The notes under the pieces: generated by a model
Seen by the model: the letters and a program-made list of their open reading frames with translations, nothing else
Databases searched by the model: none
Told to the model about the DNA's origin: nothing
Shown here: positions 60,718 to 64,000 of the stretch, piece by piece
How positions within the stretch are numbered: the first letter of the stretch is position 1
Layout: the number at the start of each line of letters is the position of its first letter
Program-made: the position numbers and the translations under genes
Assembly: GCA_033763735.1 (NCBI GenBank)
Contig: JANRJY010000025.1
Location: forward strand, 1-64,000
Direction of reading: 5' to 3'
Source: JANRJY01 sp033763735
GTDB taxonomy: Bacteria > Bacteroidota > Bacteroidia > Cytophagales > UBA9547
DNA length: 64,000 nt

Positions 60718-61296
60718 ATGTTAGTAAAAAATAATTTTAGTTTAGCAGCAAAAGTTTTGTCTGATTTTAGTAATGAAGAAAATTTTAAAAAAATTGAGCT
60801 TGCTGCCAGTTGGATGATTGAATCAGTAAAAAACGGAGGAAAAGTAATAAGTTGTGGTAATGGCGGTTCCATGAGCGATGCAATGCATTTTGCTGAAGAG
60901 ATGACCGGTCGTTTTCAAAAAAACCGACCTGCTATTGCAGCTGTTGCTATTTCGGACCCTGCTCATATAACTTGTGTTGCTAATGATTACGGATATGAAT
61001 TTATTTTCTCCAGATTCGTAGAATCGGTAGGGACTAAAAACGATGTGTTATTAGGAATCAGCACCAGTGGTAATAGTCAAAATGTTATAAACGCAGTTGA
61101 AGCTGCTAAGAAAAAAGGAATAAAAACAGTGGTTTTGACGGGCAAAGATGGAGGAAAGTTAGCCTCATTAGCAGATCTTGAAATTCGAGTGGCACATCTT
61201 GGTTGGGCAGACAGAATACAAGAAGTTCATATCAAAATAATTCACACGCTTATTCAATTAATAGAACAGGCTATTTATCCTGAACTTTGTAATTAA
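60718..61296 (+). CDS. gmhA: Sedoheptulose 7-phosphate isomerase
   Basis: A 192-residue SIS-domain enzyme. CGNGGSMSDAMHFAEEMTGRF (46-66) carries the catalytic Glu, GISTSGNSQNVINA binds the phosphate, and the C-terminal IQEVHIKIIH supplies the catalytic His. It converts sedoheptulose 7-phosphate to D-glycero-D-manno-heptose 7-phosphate, the first step of the GDP-heptose (and ADP-heptose) route. It has its own promoter and is followed after six bases by an SDR. Confidence 0.92.
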   Translation: MLVKNNFSLAAKVLSDFSNEENFKKIELAASWMIESVKNGGKVISCGNGGSMSDAMHFAEEMTGRFQKNRPAIAAVAISDPAHITCVANDYGYEFIFSRFVESVGTKNDVLLGISTSGNSQNVINAVEAAKKKGIKTVVLTGKDGGKLASLADLEIRVAHLGWADRIQEVHIKIIHTLIQLIEQAIYPELCN

Positions 61297-61302
61297 TCAA
61301 TT

Positions 61303-62238
61303 ATGCAATCAGTACTTATTACAGGTGGCGCAGGCTATATTGGGTCTACGCTTACACCCATCTTATTACAAAAAGGCTACAAAGTTACTGTAGTAGACAA
61401 TTTTTATTTCAATCAAAATTCGCTTTTGAGTTGCTGCTCTCACCCTAATTTCGATGTGATTGATGGCGATGCCAGAGATAAAAATTTGATTTCGAATTTG
61501 ATTTCGAAGCATGATATTATTATTCCACTTGCAGCAGTGGTTGGGGCCCCAGCATGCGATAAAGATGCTTCAGGAGCCGTTTCTTTGAATTTTGAAGCAA
61601 TCAAAATGATAAATGAGCTTAGAAGTTCAAATCAAATGATTCTTTACCCTAATACCAATAGTGGTTATGGTATAGGTACTGATGGGGTGTTTTGTACTGA
61701 AGAAACGCCTTTGAATCCTATTTCTCTTTATGGAAAAACTAAAGTTGATGCTGAAATGTTATTGCTCAATACAGGGAATGCACTAACTTTTAGATTAGCT
61801 ACAGTGTTTGGTATCGGTCCAAGAATGAGGATTGATTTATTAGTGAATGATTTTACTTGGAGAGCATTTAACGACAAATTTGTAGTGCTGTTTGAAGGTC
61901 ATTTTAAAAGAAATTTTATTCATGTTAAGGACGTTGCAAAAGCATTTGTTCATGGAATTGAGAACTATGATAAAATGAAGAATAACGCTTATAACGTTGG
62001 TTTAAGTACTGCTAATCTATCAAAAATTGAGCTTTGTGATTTAATTAAAAAATATATTCCGGATTTTGTTGTAATGCAAGCTGAATATGCCAAAGATAAA
62101 GACCAAAGAAATTATATAGTTAGTAATGCTAAAATAGAAAAAACCGGATATCTGCCTGATGTAAATTTGGATATGGGAATTATTGAGCTTATTAAAGGTT
62201 ATAAAATGTTGAAAAACAATAACTTTACAAATCTTTAA
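61303..62238 (+). CDS. NAD-dependent epimerase/dehydratase (extended SDR)
   Basis: A 311-residue SDR. TGGAGYIGSTL binds NAD, the catalytic residues are in TNSGYG and YGKTK, and RLATVFGIGPRMRIDLLVNDF is characteristic of sugar-nucleotide epimerases often encoded beside GmhA/HddA genes. It is coupled to gmhA. It could act on a GDP-heptose intermediate as an epimerase. Its last 14 bases overlap the stop end of the convergent ligase-like gene. Confidence 0.83.
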   Translation: MQSVLITGGAGYIGSTLTPILLQKGYKVTVVDNFYFNQNSLLSCCSHPNFDVIDGDARDKNLISNLISKHDIIIPLAAVVGAPACDKDASGAVSLNFEAIKMINELRSSNQMILYPNTNSGYGIGTDGVFCTEETPLNPISLYGKTKVDAEMLLLNTGNALTFRLATVFGIGPRMRIDLLVNDFTWRAFNDKFVVLFEGHFKRNFIHVKDVAKAFVHGIENYDKMKNNAYNVGLSTANLSKIELCDLIKKYIPDFVVMQAEYAKDKDQRNYIVSNAKIEKTGYLPDVNLDMGIIELIKGYKMLKNNNFTNL

Positions 62239-63406
62239 GTAAATTCTTTCTTTTATCTTCCAAATAATTATCTGCCCTCGCCACTACACAACATAGAATC
62301 AAATTAATATAATAAATTAAGGTGTTTTCAATTAAAAATAGGGGTACTGCAAAAAGAAATATCATAATGCCAACATTGCTTACACAATACATATAATACA
62401 TAATAAAAAAGTAAACTATTACCCCAAATAATCCAATGTCAAACTGAAGCTTCATGAAGTCATTGTGTGGATTGATAGGTTTGTCTTTGAAATTATATAT
62501 AAAATGCTTTACGGTTTTCCATAGCCAATAATCAGCCTGACCAATACCATTTCCAAAAAAATAATTCAAAAATCCCCTGTTATAAATTTCGGGCAACATT
62601 GGGTTCATCATTACCATTCTACCCGTTAGAAAATCATCTAACTTAATATGTTGTTTGCCTGTAAGTGCTAAAAACTGTGATGTGAAATAGGGCAAATTGA
62701 TTGAAATAATATAAAAACTTATATAATAAGCGAATAAAAATGAAAAGAGAGCCCATTTATTTTTATCCAATTGAAAAAAACGAATACCTCCATAATAAGC
62801 TAGTATAGAAGGCAATAAGCCTAAAAAAGTGGCTCTTTTGTTTACAAAAAGCAAATAAACAATCGCAACTAAAAGCATTTTGTAATCTTTTTTATAAAGG
62901 AAATAAATAATAAATATGCCGGTAATGGTTCCATAATCATATTCATTGTCCACTACATAATTGCTTTCAAAAATGGATTTTAGAAATACAAAGTCTACAT
63001 TAAATTTAATCCATATCAAATAAGTAACCAAAGCAGTAAATAATAATGCCACAACATCCGAATGGGAATATTTGACATCATAAGAAAAAATAATAATAGG
63101 ACCCGCAATGATGATGATATCTCTAAAAAATGTAAACCAATAAATAGTTTCAGGGGCAACTATTAATGAAGAAATGCATGCAAATAAAAAAAAGCCCAAA
63201 CTTGTGACTAATCCTCTGTCCAACTTTAATGGGTATTTCCTCTTATTAAAAATATAATCGCATGCGTAAAAAATTAAAACGACCATCGTAACAAAAAGTG
63301 GTAATGCATACAAAATCTGCTTGATTTCTTTAATTGAATGATACACAATCATCAAGGGTATATACAAAAAATAAGTAAGAATACTGCCTGTGTTGAGTTT
63401 AACCAT
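62225..63406 (-). CDS. O-antigen ligase/polymerase-like membrane protein
   Basis: A 393-residue protein with about ten to twelve membrane helices and one long outer loop (about 235-315). The loop includes LTGRMVMMNPML and NPHNDFMKLQFDIGLFG; the H-N-x-F/L loop is the hallmark of WaaL/Wzy-type enzymes. It would polymerise glycan units or ligate them to a lipid or protein on the periplasmic side. It is transcribed toward the glycan run. Whether it is ligase or polymerase cannot be told. Confidence 0.75.
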   Translation of the reverse strand: MVKLNTGSILTYFLYIPLMIVYHSIKEIKQILYALPLFVTMVVLIFYACDYIFNKRKYPLKLDRGLVTSLGFFLFACISSLIVAPETIYWFTFFRDIIIIAGPIIIFSYDVKYSHSDVVALLFTALVTYLIWIKFNVDFVFLKSIFESNYVVDNEYDYGTITGIFIIYFLYKKDYKMLLVAIVYLLFVNKRATFLGLLPSILAYYGGIRFFQLDKNKWALFSFLFAYYISFYIISINLPYFTSQFLALTGKQHIKLDDFLTGRMVMMNPMLPEIYNRGFLNYFFGNGIGQADYWLWKTVKHFIYNFKDKPINPHNDFMKLQFDIGLFGVIVYFFIMYYMYCVSNVGIMIFLFAVPLFLIENTLIYYINLILCCVVARADNYLEDKRKNLLKDL

Positions 63407-63417
63407 GTATTAAAAAA

Positions 63418-64000
63418 TCAATTATTCAAATCAATTCCTTTGTAAAACTCTAGAATTTTAATTTTAAGTGCAAGGTCGTAAGTTGCTTGTAGCAATTCTG
63501 AGTTCGCTCTATTCAAATTATTTAAAACTACCATATAATCAATAGAATTTGCAACTCCCGCTAAATATCTTTTTTCGGAAATTCTGAATGATTCATCAGC
63601 TGCGTTTTTTTGCAATATAGAGGCTGACTTACGTTTTAAAGCTGCTTCTACATTGTAATAGGCTTGAATTATTCTGTTTTTCAATTGAATTTTAGCATTT
63701 TGAAAATTAAGTTCGGCATTTTTTTGACGAATTTGCGCCTGATCAATACTTGTTTTAATGTTTCTATTATTGAATATCGGAATGGTCAAATTTAACGATA
63801 CAGATTGAGAAATATTATCGTTTACCTGATTTACAAAAGGATATTCATTAAAACTTGGAATTACAGTGGGTTGGGACACCGTTTGGGTAGGGTCATTGGT
63901 AAGATACCCAATTGTTACAGGTTGTCCAAGTGAATAACCTTTAAATTGAGTTCTTGAACTTGAGTAAATGGTATACACATTCCCTTGAAGTGTTAATCTT
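63418..64000 (-). CDS. TolC-family outer-membrane efflux protein, C-terminal part
   Basis: The visible 194 codons run open through the right edge, so the start is missing; a GTG at 63978 is inside the gene and should not be taken as the start. The sequence shows a beta segment, then ISQSVSLNLTIPIFNNRNIKTSIDQAQIRQKNAELNFQNAK, the conserved TolC strand-helix, and the coiled helix ending VLNNLNRANSELLQATYDL. It forms a trimeric outer-membrane channel for efflux or type I secretion. It lies 11 bases upstream of the ligase-like gene on the same strand. Confidence 0.88.
   Translation of the reverse strand, partial: RLTLQGNVYTIYSSSRTQFKGYSLGQPVTIGYLTNDPTQTVSQPTVIPSFNEYPFVNQVNDNISQSVSLNLTIPIFNNRNIKTSIDQAQIRQKNAELNFQNAKIQLKNRIIQAYYNVEAALKRKSASILQKNAADESFRISEKRYLAGVANSIDYMVVLNNLNRANSELLQATYDLALKIKILEFYKGIDLNN

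Overview
The window is A+T-rich chromosomal DNA from a member of the Bacteroidota. Supporting signs are two carboxypeptidase-domain TonB-dependent receptors (one with a DUF4249 lipoprotein partner), a Bacteroidota-type ECF sigma/FecR pair, a DAHP synthase/type II chorismate mutase fusion, very few Shine-Dalgarno-like sites, and several good matches to the group's promoter (TTG, 19-21 bases, TAnnTTTG). The genus cannot be fixed from the sequence. No rRNA, tRNA, CRISPR array, insertion sequence or phage gene was found.

Layout. 1-1000: a leftward promoter with a stem-loop in its leader, then a PLP-dependent ACC deaminase/D-cysteine desulfhydrase-type enzyme. 993-7889 (minus): a five-gene envelope signalling/uptake operon in the order ECF sigma, FecR anti-sigma, STN-domain surface-repeat protein, TonB receptor, DUF4249 lipoprotein. 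8121-12643: trpE, a tiny membrane ORF, and a porin-amt ammonium pair. 13042-14897: an unknown all-helical protein converging on a lone response regulator. 15086-18363 (minus): pheA, aminotransferase and DAHP synthase/chorismate mutase for phenylalanine/tyrosine. 18413-26355: M1 aminopeptidase, yidD, a second TonB receptor, a BioF-type enzyme, an NTF2-like protein and an M23 peptidase. 26508-31737: alaS, a small kinase-fold protein, a probably decayed MNT nucleotidyltransferase, galE and a Uma2 nuclease-fold protein. 31769-41480: housekeeping genes in unusual isolation (nuoH, gcvP, tsf) with alkB-type dioxygenase, a DEAD-box helicase, a truncated globin and two lipoproteins.

41602-62238 (plus) is a surface-glycan region, followed by a leftward O-antigen ligase/polymerase-like gene and the end of a TolC-family gene cut by the right edge. 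The glycan genes run almost without gaps from 44207 to 60619. They combine GDP-D-glycero-alpha-D-manno-heptose synthesis (GmhA, HddA and HddC types; no GmhB seen), a GDP-mannose-dehydratase-like and a GDP-fucose-synthase-like enzyme that could convert the heptose to a deoxy or epimerised form, and four methyltransferases. They also include two DPM1-like polyprenyl-phosphate glycosyltransferases, an EmrE-like possible flippase, and four large GT-C/YfhO-like membrane proteins, two of which are clear paralogues.

The points most worth a second look are this heptose/GT-C glycan locus; the signalling operon in which the STN domain sits on a surface-repeat protein rather than on the TonB receptor; the MNT protein that has lost an expected metal-binding Asp and lacks a HEPN partner; and structured leaders around the DEAD-box helicase, the porin-amt junction and gmhA.
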